The notes under the pieces were generated by a model. The model had not been told where the DNA came from and did no database searches. It worked only from the letters and a program-made list of their open reading frames with translations. Positions 1-12,810 of a stretch of DNA of 64,000 nt are shown in pieces. Position 1 is the stretch's first letter; every line of letters starts with the position of its first letter. Where the stretch lies: positions 370,340,067 through 370,404,066 of the forward strand of contig OY728157.1 of NCBI GenBank assembly GCA_963277665.1. Direction: 5' to 3'. The translations under genes and the position numbers were made by a program. The stretch comes from Viscum album. Taxonomy: Eukaryota > Streptophyta > Magnoliopsida > Santalales > Viscaceae.

Positions 1-480
1 ACTCTATCCATGGATGATTCCCCTCATCATAATACTAGGTCACTAACCCCCACCATCATCTTGTTGATCCATGGATAAGGCTTTCTTCCAAGACCACAAC
101 CTGATCTGTCAGTGTCCTGAACAGATGAAAGACTTGGGTCATCGCCTCAAGCCACTCCTCAGCTGCCTATGGTTCTAGCTCACCTTTGAACTTGACGGGT
201 CTTTATCGATGTAACTGAAGAAGTGCTCTCAGCCTGCACACCTCATCTACTAGTACTGTAGGCCCCATGTGATTCTCTATATGTGGTTGTATCGCTGCTT
301 CACCACCTTGAGGGGACACCTACGACCCTAGTCATTGCATCGATTCCTCATCACTGTGGGGACCATCCTTGTGATCTTGATGCTAAATCATAACTAGGAT
401 ACATCTTGGAAGAATCCAATATGTAAGAAAGATGTACCACATTCAATGTGAATATCTGGAGAGATGAATCTAGAAGGAAA
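1..480 (-). pseudogene. gag N-terminal fragment of A1, broken
   Basis: On the minus strand, translation around 190-60 gives F-K-G-E (179-190) followed by A-E-E-W-L-E-A-M-T-Q-V-F and later D-Q-V-V. This is the start of the plant gypsy Gag (Retrotrans_gag) domain, which builds the capsid-like particle. The same positions in A2 read F-R-G-E and L-E-A-V-T. The distance from PBS to this motif (~500 bp) is the same in both elements. Stop codons interrupt the frame upstream and downstream of the motif, so it is not a working gene. The rest of gag and all of pol are outside the window. The start is unknown; the limit given is approximate. Confidence 0.6.
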
Positions 481-706
481 TGGAAACCACAACCAATTTC
501 TATATGATTCATGCACCATTTTCTTCCCAGTAACCAAATCTCTCGTGTACCATGTCTAAATTCAGGTAATTAGTGTCTTGGTGTATGGATATGTTGGTCG
601 CTGCTCCAAAACTAGGGAACCTAGCATTAAATCCAAACTTGAAACACTTGACATTGTTACCCCAAGACAATATCATATACTCTGGTCCTATAATTGAAAC
701 GAACCA

Positions 707-718
707 CTCTGATACCTC
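707..718 (-). other. Primer-binding site of A1
   Basis: The minus strand reads aggtatcagagt, one base away from the common plant PBS tggtatcagag, complementary to the 3' end of initiator tRNA-Met. It lies two bases from the LTR end, as expected for a site that primes minus-strand DNA synthesis, and it fixes the orientation of A1. Confidence 0.7.
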
Positions 719-720
719 TC

Positions 721-3396
721 TTTAATGACCCATCTTAATGGGGGATTTTCGGTGACACATGAAGCCTGCATTCTATATGCAAGGGGCTGGCGACTAGCAC
801 AATGTAGGAATATCACTAAGACGGGTGGCCTTAGCCTAAGTACTCATACACAGGGACACATCTACAAGCCTATAAAACACCGAAATGTAAAAACAACTGA
901 AGAAACATGCATTGATACATCTAAATCCCATAACCAAAGTACAATTGGAAGTAAAGGAAAAAAAGGACAAATAAAATCCCACCTTAATGATCCTAAATAT
1001 ATATAAGATGAGAATGTAAAACTGGGACTACTATCAAAATACTATAGGAACAAACCTCAGTCTTTCTAATCTCACTAAGAACCTCCTGGTTATGGTCTAT
1101 CAAAGACTTTTTAAAATATTCGATGATCTACACAATACATGACACATGTTGGAAAATCATGTGTAAGGTTGAGTATAAAAATACCTAGTAGGACACCTCA
1201 AAACAAGAATTAACACAACGAAATAATTATAGTCATCTCTACGTATGTATATGTCTGCAACCCATATTACAGGAATATATAGATATACTCAATAAGACAC
1301 ATAGTCTAAAGGTAGGTCACAAATGTATTCAAGCCTTGGATTCCTACTCGAAGGTTCCAAATTACACTCATCTGGGAGAACACATTTATGAATCAGCTAC
1401 CACTGATGATGTTTGTTGAGAGGTAGCAATCATCATTTCTTTCCATGAGAAGTACACACTAGAGGTCATAAGAGATACGATTCACAGACAATGATCAATC
1501 CAAAGTCCATGGGGGTATACCAAGAAATTAACATGGATTAACCTACTAAGTAGAGTACCATCTCCCCTGTATTGTTGGTCACATCAACACCAATAACACC
1601 ATATAGGATACAAAAATTTAATCAAGGATCTTACTCTGTGCCTCACAAAATATCCAAACAACTCTATTCAAGGATTTCTACTAAAATGATCAATTTCTTA
1701 GGAGTAAAAGGATATTCCAATATATAACATAGAAAAAGAATAAGGATAACACACCCTAACTAAACTTGTCCAATATACAAAGGAAAATTGCTTAAAGTAA
1801 TCATTTAAGGAGTACACGGTGTGTAGTAGGGATTACAGGCCACGTCTCTTGACCATGGGTCCTGCCTGTGTAAATGAACTGTGTCTCATGATGTGTCCAT
1901 GTAACAGTACATGACATGTGGTTCTCTTGTCTACTCTTCTCATGTATCAGTACATAGTTCAACACATGCACTATTCCAGGCCAGGTCCATGTAGGGGAGT
2001 ACACGATCTGCTCTAACCCATGTACACCAACCCATGTCTGTGTACCCACTGAGGTACCTGCCAAGATCACCAAAGGGGACCATACACCATATGATAGGGT
2101 CACACATTGTGTGATACATATCTCCATCTCATAACCACAACCATATCTATGAGGATCCCACATGGTGTGTGGCTCTTAGTTACACATTTTGTAGTTCATA
2201 AATTACCAGAATCCAAAATCTGGTTATGTTCATCCTCTATGGTGCTCTGTTCATCGATTCGTCCATTCCTCACCATGAAAATCATGAATCAACACCTTAT
2301 GAACTCATCCATCATTGATCAACAACTTATGGGACTTTTATCTATTGGGAAAATAGATTTGAATAGTTTTCATTATTTCACACCGAAGAACATGAAAACC
2401 TAGTATCTCAGTCTTCCAATTAGCTGCCTCTACCACTGTCTCACCTATATTACGTCATGTTGAGTCTCGATATACAATATCAGATCATTGAACCAAGAAA
2501 TGAGTTCACAACGATCGATTCATTTAGAAAACGTTGAACCATTGGACAAAGGAAGAACCGACATGATGAATAGAGAAATAGGGTAGAAAACCATGAAACA
2601 CACAAAATAAGAACAAATCTTTACTATGTTCGATTGGCCTTGACTCATTTCCAATTGAATAATGAATGAAGAACCAAAAGAAGTCAATAAATACCAATAA
2701 TGTCACTGCAACAAAACACATTCCTCAATTTTAATAATCCATAAATAAATCTGTTTTTCTATTGATTTCTGTTAATCATAGAAATTAAGAGTGAGGAATT
2801 AAACTAAATCCAACATTCATCCCACTTAAATTTAGATCAATCTCCGATGATGAATGGAGTTGCGTCATGATCATTGGTGAGATCCTTTGATTCTAGCTCT
2901 CACTGGTCATCGATCTTAGATTTTTTTATTGTCTTCCAATAGAATCTCATTTGATTCCCTTCAATAGTCCTCTAGATCTATAGGTTTTAATGACTAAACC
3001 CATGAATTACACATAACCACATATTTATAAATTTGGTAAGGTCACTACATCAACAAAATAAAATAAATTAATTTTTTAAAGAATTTTATTCATTTCTGTG
3101 TCTGTGATGAATTTTTTGAAAATGCCTGATGATGACAAAGTTTAAATCATACCTATGGTAAACCCCACATTCAGAACTCAATGGTGCCCCCATATTTTTG
3201 ATACATGCCACCTTTTATAATTTCTTCCATATTTTTATGAAAACGTCTAGCATGTTCTATTTAATATATTTAATATATTTCAATCATTTATTCTTAGAAC
3301 ACTGAGCCTTAGAATCACACTATGTCTTAGTGACTAGTCTAAAAAATAATCCATACAATATCCAAAAAAAATAAATGAAAATTTTGATTCATTATG
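721..3396 (-). repeat. 5' LTR of chromovirus A1
   Basis: The minus-strand LTR runs from ~3396 (start, reading cataatgaatc, a decayed tgtaat-type end) to 721 (end, reading gggtcattaaa next to the PBS). Near its start it shares the gacata...tgtgattctaaggc block with the A2 LTRs. Near its end it shares the short gctagtcgcca block with the A2 right LTR. Open frames of 93, 120 and 98 codons on both strands (725-2403) lie inside this LTR, have no recognisable domain and are not annotated as genes. Confidence 0.65.
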
Positions 3397-4900
3397 TTCA
3401 GGTGCTGGGGGATCGTAATCATTAAGAATTCTTCTCATGAAGTCTACACATAGTGATATTTGGTAGGTGAGATCATGAAGACAAAACCACCAATAGGAAC
3501 ACCACATGTTTTGGGCATCTTTGGTAGTTCTTATCAATGTACATGTGTAATGGTCTCATGACTTGAGATCATTATCAATGTGTTTCATTTGATTGTGTAC
3601 TTTGATGCAAGGTGAAAACCATGATAATTATTTCATGGCGAGGTAGTATATGTTGGGTGCATCATTAGTGGTATAACATTCTTTTAATTACCAAGATATG
3701 ATTTTTCACTTCCGAGTTAAGGAAGTAAAAATTATTTCTTGATTGATTAGGATAGTATTTCCTTAATTAAATCAATGTCCATGGTAGTTGAAGGTATGTA
3801 GAATGAGTTAGATCAAAAAATAATAATGGAATAGTTGATGATGACAAAAGTGTGCATCCAAATATATGAGATATCATATGACAAAGAGATTATATCACAC
3901 CGTACTTGTTCAGAGGTTTTTTGGCATTTTTATGGCTATTACTTATCCTTTTAGGGGCTATTATGGGTTTCTAGATTCCATTATTTGTCTATGAATATTA
4001 TTATCTTCTATTGAGATAAGGTCCTAGAAGGTCACGCACAATAGTTTATTCAATAATTTTCCATATTCTTTGGAATAGGTATATAAGACAGGGTGGAACC
4101 CACTTTGGGGTCTAAGTGTTGCCCAATATTTGTCAATAATCAATAAATAATTAAATTCATTATTGTAAGAGTATAGAATAATTGAGTTGAATTTTTTTTA
4201 TTAAATGGTATTTATGAGTGGTTATGTAAATAAATTGAAAAATATTATATGAACAAATATTATAATTTATTTTCAATGTTAATTTGATATTTACAGTAAT
4301 TATTAGTCGAGTTAGTGACTCAAGTTTATCATGTTACATTTTTAATATATATTAGAATTATGTGATGAAATATAAATTAAATTTATAACTTAGTTAGTTC
4401 ATCATAATTATTTATTTATTACGTATTTAGTGGATGAGTGTTGGGAACCCAAACTGAGTATTTTTCACATCCCCTATTTAAGTACATGAGGAGATCATTT
4501 CCAAGGAGAAGGGAATTCATTTTAAAATAGAGTGAGACCTCCTATATCCCCCTCCAATATCCTTGATAGAGAAATACATCCTTGAATAAACTAATATAAG
4601 GATGTATTCATAGATAATAGGCATAGAGTCATCGCGACGTCCGAGAAAACATTGGAGAACCGTGCAAGCACATGAAATTTGACAATCAACATTTGTATAG
4701 ATTCACAAATCATATAAGGACAATCTTGTGTGGTTAGAATTATGATCCTTTAAGAAACGATCCCGAATGTTAATCTTTTGTCAAATGTGCAACCAATTAA
4801 ATGAGGTACTTGTTTAATTTAATTTTTTGGGATTATTTAATTCACATGAGATCCTTGAACCACTATCGAGGATCAAATTTCAAGAGACGATGAAGTTATA
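3397..4900. other. Unassigned AT-rich stretch with an LTR-like promoter
   Basis: No gene is visible. On the plus strand tatataag (4080-4087) is followed by an acaggg...aaccc segment and then by AT-rich DNA with aataaa-like hexamers. This is the order seen in retrotransposon LTRs (TATA box, transcript start, polyadenylation signal). A possible left end is tgttgggtgcatc near 3649. No partner copy, PBS or target duplication was found, so this is only a candidate copia-type LTR remnant. Confidence 0.3.
4080..4087 (+). promoter_or_regulatory. TATA-box-like element in LTR-like remnant
   Basis: The sequence tatataag stands out in its context, with a GC-richer stretch immediately downstream. It fits a pol II TATA box of an old LTR, but there is no independent evidence of activity. 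Confidence 0.3.
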
Positions 4901-6037
4901 TTGTTTCAGTGATTATTTTTTTAAAATTCCCATCCCCCAAGCTTCCTTTTTGTTCCCTTATACCATCAATTCTTTCTCTGGATATATTATTATTGTTTGA
5001 AATAGATTTTCATGGAATCGATTTCTTTTCCCTGCGTTAATTAAGTTATTAATGGAATAATGTATGTTTCTTTGATTTTTATAATGAGATACAAAGATCA
5101 GTATAATTTATTTTGTTATGGTTATTGGGAATTGTTTAGGGTGACTGGTGGATATATTATAAACTGAGGTTGGATGAGACCATTATATCCCTCCAATTCT
5201 TTGGGTAAAGGGATTTATTTAATCAATTAGGTTTACCCTAAGAGATTTTGGGAATATATTTTGATGATTATTAATAATATTTTTTGAAGTTAACTGATTA
5301 GGTTTCTCTCAAGATATTATAAGAATATACTACGACGAGTATTTCAATTGTAACTCTAGTTTTATTCTAATTATTACCACAAACGTTATTCTGTTTGTAG
5401 GAGTTATATTAAACTATTCTAAGTTACAAATATTTTTCTTTTTTTCTTGTTATGGTGTTTTAATTCTTCCTCTGATCAATACTGACATGGAATTGCTCAT
5501 GAGTTTTTATTTCGATAACTATTGCCTTTGATAATTTTTATCTCATGATTCAAGTTTTATGTTCTAGGTATTGATTGGTATAAATTATCTTATGTTATGG
5601 TCATGCACTTTTTATATTTCATCATAACATTATTCTATTCAAGTTATCACTGATGAAAATCAATTATTAATGCTTATATTTACCCTTAATAATCATTTGA
5701 TATCACCCTTCTAGTATTTCATTTTTTCTAGGTTATAAATAGGGATGAAAAAATTATTTGTGTATAGAAAGTGTTTAAGTGTGGATAAATTTATATGAGT
5801 TGAAATAGTTATTTATGAAATATTTGTTCTGGATTCCAACTTGTTTTGGCATTTTCTTAATTATATAAAACTCAAAAACTAAAATATATTTGGGTTTGTA
5901 AGTGATTCGATATTTCCTTTTGATTTTGTATGTTTTTATTGAAAAAATTTGGGTCACATTTATCAATATCAAATCAAGAAATGTATTGTTTATGTTCTTA
6001 GGAATAGATACTAGAGTGTGGTCTAGGGGCTATTACA
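4900..6037 (+). repeat. Tekay-like LTR remnant (probable solo or partial LTR)
   Basis: Two blocks match the LTR of element T at 48520-60921. At ~5165-5215 there is a gatgagacc...atccctccaatt...ttgggtaaa block like the one near 51717-51756. At 5701-5735 there is a caccctt...pyrimidine run...ctaggt block like those near 52095-52126 and 35831-35860. The remnant ends with ggggctattaca (ends at 6037), a typical LTR 3' end. No PBS follows, so it is either a solo LTR or the 3' LTR of an eroded element. The left limit is uncertain. Confidence 0.45.
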
Positions 6038-8570
6038 TGAACCAAAACCTAAAAATGTTTCTCGGTCAACTGACACCGAGTGGTGTAAGTAGGGTGTGAG
6101 TAAAAAACCTAGTAGGATGACACCAGTAAAAGACCCTATGCAATTGCTTTCAAAATTCATTCATTTGACGCATGTTTAAAATAAATTTCATGAATATAAA
6201 ATCTTTTTACATTCTAATAAAAACAAAATTCACAGGAATACTCAACATTCTCTTAAACTACTATACTGCATCATTTAAATAAAACTAATAGTTTTAGGAA
6301 TATCACTTAAAAACCATTTTGTATATTGTATGAAAATGAATTTACATCCGTAGAAGTAAAATAACATAATTTAAATCCATTATATAGTGAATCACTATTA
6401 ATAAAATTTATAACATGTCCTTAAATTGATGAAAAGGTATAAAACTCAAAATAGAAAATTCACACATATAATAATATAATAGATAAGAAATACAATACCA
6501 TACCACATTAAAAAACTTTACGACATAGAAACCGTTTCCACATGAAATGAATATAAACATTAATTGAATTAACTCAAACAAGGAAAATAAGGAACTAAAT
6601 GTAAATAATAGTATCATCCACTCAGAGAAAGAAAATTAAACAGAAGTAAACAACAAAATGACCAACTCAATAAAGTGAAATAAATGAAAAAACTAATGGG
6701 AGTGGCATTATGGAAACTAAGGTCAAATAAACCTAGGATCCTTGTACTATCTTGGTGATTAAACTAATCATCCAAATATTAACAAACCACTAGGGAGAGA
6801 ATCATTAATGTCTATTGGAAAGGGGACACCAAATAATTTAGAACCTGATCCATATCATAAAAATGAATTGTTAGTGTTGTAGCATGATCTAAAGGCTATG
6901 AATAGTGTGTCAATTCCAAACATGATTATCCAAGTGTTCCCTACCAAATCTCCTAGATTCCCATGATTCAGTAAATTGAGGTGAGTACATAAGTCATAAA
7001 TTTACAACATAACCCATCAATGAGACATAAAAACACCCCTCAACTCTTATCAATTCACCCCTTATATAAAATTAGACCCCTCTCACCAAAATATAACACA
7101 TCCTTTATGAACATCAAGATTAAATAAAATAAAAAGAAAGGGGATCAATCCAAACTATTTACTTAAAATTACATCATGGCCTTTTATACCTCTTGGAAAA
7201 CTAAAACATGAAATTACTTTAAATTTTTTCCAACTGGTTCTTAAATATTTCAAACAATGTTTAATACATGGGAATTAATTTTTTAAATCAAACAAGGTTT
7301 AATACATTATAAACAGAACCCTAAAACAAGACTGAAACTTAATTTATCAATATTTTTTTTAACATAAATGATATAAAAATCAAACATCATCTGAAACATC
7401 ATTTCATATTCTTTAAAATAAAAATAAGTTTTAAGAATCATAAATTAAAAATAAGAGAAAACTAAAGCTTAGTAATATTCAAATACCTTTTTAAAAACTA
7501 TATTTAATTATAACATTAAGTTGACTTCAAATAATATCACCTTTAGAGAATATTCAAAACAATTTGGATATATTAATAATTCGATTTAAAACATTAATTA
7601 GGATGAATAAATAATTATGGAATTTTATCAAATACATAGAGGGCTTTGAAAATTAGTTTCAACAATATATAGTTGAAGTGACTTTTGGAAATCCCATTTA
7701 TGTTAAGGATCAATAATCACTATGTAAAGACAAGAATGTTATCACCATTAAAAATATGGATTATTTAATATAAATTATATTTATAAATTGTTTAGAATAC
7801 CCAATCACTTAAGAAATAACTATGAAATTTTATCTCATATAAATTGCTACCTTAAACCAAAGGAAACATGTCACATTTAATGATCATCGCCAGAATAGGT
7901 CTGAAGATGAGCTTTCCACATCCTAAAAACAAACAATCACAAACTAAAACTCAATCCCATGACCTAAGGATCATCTAACCTAACCCCTTGGTGATAAGAT
8001 GAAGAAAAAATAGAAAATAAGATGATGGTGAAGATAAAATATGAACTAACCATGAATAAACCACTTGGAATCACAGGTGAAACCAAAAGATTGAAGGATG
8101 ATAGGGGAGGCCACATGGGGATCCCCTTGGTTTGAGTCTAGAAAATAAGAGGAAATAATCCCCTATATGGGTTAAAAAAACAGTTACGAATAGAATTTCA
8201 CATTATCTAATCACTTGGTTAGGTCATAAGGTTTACCAAACTGTATTCCAACCGTTTAACCAACATTGGTTCACCCGAGAGATGGTACATGGTTTAGATG
8301 TATGGTTAAATTTACCAATGTTCTATCAATGCATAAAAAACATTAATATAAGGACATACCATGTAGTTCAACATGAGATTTTAATTGATTCCCAAAGTTG
8401 GTGCTAACCATGCATGAATCATTGAGACACTAGGGAAGAGTTGCATAGTCTAGATGCATGGTTTACAAAACCATGTGCCAAACAAGAACCTAATTAGATT
8501 TTTTAAAAAATATATCTGAAATATTCATGAACTCCAAATAATTAAATAATTAAATATAAAAATACCACAA
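6038..8570 (-). repeat. Minus-strand LTR remnant related to element B
   Basis: No gene is present. At ~8200-8490 there is a group of repeated catggtt...aaaccatg segments, with an accatgtgccaa block also present in both LTRs of element B (near 39080-39240 and 46090-46280). The length (~2.5 kb) is close to the B LTR (~2.2 kb). Neither a PBS nor coding sequence borders it, so a solo LTR is the simplest reading. The limits are approximate. Confidence 0.4.
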
Positions 8571-9529
8571 GAGAGATTTTTATGTGACTATTCATTTCCT
8601 CAAATGAGTTCAACTTTTGACTCAATCTTCATCTCCCTTAACATGAATTTGTCCATAAATTCATTATTAATGGACACTAATCTAACTAGTTGAGATTTTA
8701 ACATAGTATGAGGAAAAATTAAACCATTTTAATATCACGTGAGTTGATATCTACGAGGAGTTAAAATAATAAAAGCAATTTTATCCCCAAATTTATTTTC
8801 ATTCAGAAGGGTGAATAAATGAATTAATCTGACATGAGGGTAATTTTATTATTATTTAGGTATTATAAGTGATTGTTGATTCGGATGATAGATGTTGGAA
8901 TAATATTTTAGTTTGATATGAACTTCAATAGATGGGGTTTTATCTTATGTGATAATGGGGTGTGGCCCAATTTTCATCATGAAATGTCTACAATGATGTA
9001 TCAATCTGGAGTGACCCATATTTAATCTGATATGACCCATATTTAAATTTAAATTGCTGTGAGGTGTGTGATTTTAATCTTAAATGTTTAGTGGTTGGCT
9101 CATTAGATTTTATGCAGTTGGCATGTGATCCTGATATAATTTCATACAATGAGTCAAACAAATAATTTAATATAACGTGGGCCTTATAACATCCATTTTA
9201 TTCTCACAATGTGGCTTGCATATCTAATTTATTTATATGTAGTGAAATCTTATTAATTCAATCACATACAAGATCCCTAAGCCCTAATTTTATCATACAT
9301 AGAGGGTCCCTAACTATGTTAATATTACACAGAAAATTCTCTTATGCAACATATGACTAACTATATCACCTTAAAATTCAAACATCAGTCCCTCTTAATT
9401 TCAATACCAAATATTCATTACAATAAATAAAATTCTAAATTGAAGATTAATTTTTCAATTAATTTCAAAATTAAACAGGAATTTTGAGAATTTAATTTCA
9501 TAACTATATCCAAAATTAAAACCAATAAC
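8571..9529. other. AT-rich stretch, nothing recognised
   Basis: No open frame with a recognisable domain, no repeat partner and no RNA gene was found in this stretch. Confidence 0.5.
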
Positions 9530-10301
9530 TTTTGATGTGTATTTTGAAATACTTTCCATGGGAAATAATAAATTTCATTTCTATTTTTCCCAGTGTCACA
9601 CAGTTTTTGACTGGGGTGATCTTTTTGAAGAGATTATGTAGTCAATCAATTACTACTCATGAACACTTATTATATATATATATATTTATGATAATAATGA
9701 AAATGGGGGTTGAAAATTTGAATTAAAGACTGTAAAGAAACACATGTATACAAAATGAAGACATAATGAATGAATTAATAATGAAAGAACATGGTTCAAG
9801 TGGTTGAATACAAGAATTCATTCTTTAATCATTTTTATTATCAAAATTTTTTTTGTTATCCATTCCCAAAATATGTGAACTAACATCCCATACAATAAGG
9901 GTTAAACATAGAATGCATATGAGAACTCTTTTTCATAAAAACACGTGAACACCTCTAACAGAAAATAATTATGAACACACCTCAATCAAGATTTTAGAAC
10001 CTTTGAAGACCTATAACCTTTATAGGACATTTTATTTCTTGGACATACTCAACTCCGTCATAATAAAATAACTCGTGAAAGAAGCAAGGGAATAAAGATT
10101 TTATAGTTATTAGAATGAGTTTTAGATACATGTCAAGGAATGGCTGGTGATTTCTGCCTCACCAAAAATAGAATAAAAACAAAAATAATTGGAAATAATT
10201 ACTTCAAGAACATCTGGAATAGCTCCTCCAAGTCCAAGACTGCAGTTAGACACTCACCATCATGATTTTGAGAAATCATGGTAGAGATATAGTGACATAT
10301 C
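9530..10301. repeat. Direct repeat D, copy 1
   Basis: This stretch aligns by eye with 11990-12770 in the same orientation. Shared landmarks in order: an ataa...tttcattt stretch ending in ggg; tactactc.tgaacacttatt (9649 vs 12103); gaacacacct.aatc.aga (9973 vs 12434); catactcaactc.tcat; a cacca block; caagact followed by gacactc; and atcatggta. The two copies are ~2.46 kb apart. Copy 1 contains a short (ta)n run at 9671-9686. They may be diverged LTRs of a small or non-autonomous element; no PBS was identified. Confidence 0.55.
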
Positions 10302-10980
10302 GAGGGAGGGAGGGCGAGAGAGTGAGAGAGGGAGGGAGGGAGAGAGATGGAGACAGAGCGAGTTAGGGGGATAGAGAGAGGGAGGTGGGGGAGGGAGAGA
10401 GGGAGATGTATAGAGTGGGGGAGAGTAATAGTGAAAGAGAGGGTGAGATAGAGAGGGAGGGATATGGGGATGGATAAGGACATGTGGGGAGGGTGAGTGA
10501 GATAGATAAAGAGATATAGAGTAAGAGAAAGAGAGTATGGGAGAGAGTGATAGATAGGGATAGAGGGATGAAGGGTGGGAGGTAGGGATAGAGAGGGATA
10601 ACATGAGAGAGTGTGAAGGATAAAGAGTAAGAGGGAGGGAGAGGGGGAGATATATAGATATATAGAGAGTGAGTAATGGAGGGAGGAAGGGAGGGAGGGA
10701 ATGGGGAGTGAGAGAGATATACATATTGTGGTAGAGAGGGATGGGTAGGAGGTATTGGGATAGAGAGAGAGCACTAATGAGAGAGAATGGGATAGATAGA
10801 GAGACTACAAGAGAGAGGGAGGGAGGGAGAGAGAGAGAGGGATGGGAGAGAGTAATGGATACATATTGGGAGAGTGTGAGGGAGGTATATATATATAGGG
10901 ATATAGATCATGATAGGGAGAGAGAGAGAATAAGAGATAGTTATAATGGGAGAGAGAGGGAGGGAATGAGGGGGAGAGGA
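10302..10980. repeat. 679 bp GA-rich purine tract
   Basis: The plus strand is almost entirely purine, a degenerate mixture of gagagaga, gagggaggga and ata-interrupted units, with the complementary CT-rich strand opposite. Long frames on both strands (up to 191 codons: Ser/Leu/Pro/Tyr repeats one way, Arg/Glu the other) come only from the low complexity and are not genes. The tract sits inside copy 1 of direct repeat D. Copy 2 has only atagagagag at the matching place (~12786), so this looks like expansion of a short GA seed. Mirror-symmetric purine runs of this kind can form triplex (H-DNA); that is inference here. Confidence 0.9.
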
Positions 10981-11989
10981 TCAAAATAGATGAAGTCTAT
11001 TTAGTGATTTTCAACATAAAATGATTGTACAAGATCCCATGAATAGTGTATTGAAATTCTATCCCCATACAAATATTGTACAACTTTCATGGTGGGGGTA
11101 TGAAAAATAATGGATCAACTTATTCTTTGGTTACTACTTTTTTAAATTTTTCTTTAACATCCATGGATTGATCAAGATGTGCTATAAATAAAATTTTTAA
11201 ATATAAATTCTGTGAATAATTATACTTTTATAAAATCCAAAAAAAATGAATAAATATAAAATCATCCCACTCTATAAGGATTGATTATGAACTAGTTTAT
11301 TCTAGATGATATACTAGAAATTATTTTTTTACTTCCTAAATAAGATATTCAATGGGTTTGGGGAGCTTCATGTGTTACACATCGGGTGTGTCTTATTTAT
11401 ATTCATCATTCTATAAGGAAATATATAAATATACCAAATCTATAAAATTTAAATAATGGGACTTAATTCTGAATTCAATTTCAACAAAATCATTGAAAAA
11501 TAAATTCAAGATAATATTATCTCTTTTAGTAGGATCTACTTTTTGTTTTTAATGAATACATGCCTCTTGAATGAATTTTTTTCAAAGAATTTAATGAGTA
11601 ACTATCAAATATTAACTCAACCAATTTAAAATATATTTTTTTGAATAAATCATGGAATCCAAAATATTTTCGGTTTCCGTAGGAACTTGCTGATAGTACT
11701 CTAGAATGTATCAAGAGATGTTAGTTAGTTTTATAACCAAGGACTCAATAATTGGATGCTTAAGGTATTATTTAAGGTCCTGGATATGGTCTAAAAACAC
11801 CTTCTATTTTCAAGATGAAATTATACCTCGCCACTCCCATATATAATTTAATTAAATAATCTCATACTTTGGTGAGGGTGAGTTAACTCATTAAAAATTA
11901 TATTTTTTAAGAAAATAATAAAAATTTATTTAAAATAATGAAAGTATAATTAAGTGTATGACTTTATTGTCTCCCTAGAAGCAGTGCTA
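10981..11989. other. AT-rich spacer between D repeats
   Basis: No gene is seen. The first ~80 bases may be the downstream continuation of D copy 1 after the purine tract; the remainder is unassigned. A 62-codon minus frame at 11526-11714 has no recognisable feature. Confidence 0.5.
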
Positions 11990-12810
11990 AATTCTAACAC
12001 TCTCATTGAAAGGTGTACAAAATATTATTTCAATTTTTACTAATGTAACTAATTTCATAACTAGGGTCTTATCTATTATAGAAATGTTATAGTTAATCAT
12101 TCACTACTCCTAAACACTTATTGCGTTTTTGATGTTTTTTTATATTTTACGAAACAAAGAAAACATGGTGGCTAAGAATTGGAATGCATGGCTAGAAATA
12201 AACATGAATATTAAAAATGTAGAACGAATGAAAGAAGATAGTAAATAAGAAAATAGTTCTAAGTGTTATCCACTTATGTTCCTTCATTTTTAATTATTCT
12301 TGTCTCAAATCTATTTGATAGTCTATCCCATCACATATGAACTACTATACCTTTACTTGAGTGTAAAAATAATAATTAACATGATATTTATTTAGTACAC
12401 AAACCGTCACAGATTATAATAGTTAAGAATACTGAACACACCTGAATCGAGAGTGTGAAACCTTCCATGACCCAGATCTATCATATATTGTTTTATATAT
12501 CTAACACACTCAACTTCATCATATGAATAGCTTTCCTAAGAGAATGAAGAGACTAAATAATTTTAAAAGAATAAAATTATTTCAAGATTTATGTTAAGGT
12601 GTGGTGGATAATCACCACAAAAAAAAACTTATTTTTCCCTCGCAAAAAACATAATAAAAAAATATAAAATTAAAAATCAAGAATTCATGACCTTTTATAA
12701 AACCTCACCTATGGACAAGACTCAAGACACTCGGTCAACATTGTGAGTGTGATATATCATGGTAAATGGAGTGATAGACTGATATTATAGAGAGAGAAAA
12801 CTATAAAAAT
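11990..12810. repeat. Direct repeat D, copy 2
   Basis: This is the partner of 9530-10301, with the same landmarks in the same order. It includes caagactcaagacactc (~12716) and atatcatggta (~12755), followed by only a short atagagagag run where copy 1 carries the 679 bp purine tract. The copies are strongly diverged, so the duplication is old. Confidence 0.55.

Larger units (their letters stand above)
1..3396 (-). mobile_element. Chromovirus A1 (Ty3/gypsy), 5' part, cut by window edge
   Basis: This is the 5' end of a minus-strand Ty3/gypsy element whose remainder lies left of the window. Reading the minus strand from right to left there is a 5' LTR (3396 to 721), a primer-binding site (718 to 707) and the start of a decayed gag. 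The LTR (2676 bp) is almost the same length as the two LTRs of A2 at 19934-30161 (2686 and 2705 bp). Its first ~110 bases align with theirs: a run of T, then a gacatagtgtgattct block matching gacatgtgattct in A2. The gag motifs also match A2. I infer that A1 and A2 are one family inserted in opposite orientations. The right boundary rests on this alignment and could move by a few bases; no target duplication could be checked. Confidence 0.7.

Noticed and set aside
1801..2403. Frames of 120 (minus) and 98 (plus) codons
   Set aside because: They overlap each other on opposite strands inside the A1 LTR and show no domain or start context; chance frames in a less AT-rich LTR.
6061..6080. ctcggt...accgag inverted repeat as a terminator or hairpin gene
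   Set aside because: Arms of only six bases in a eukaryotic repeat region; expected by chance and without context.
10199..10989. Frames of 191, 154 and 82 codons on both strands
   Set aside because: They lie in the GA/CT low-complexity tract; the translations are simple Ser/Leu/Pro/Tyr or Arg/Glu repeats without any domain, so they follow from composition alone.
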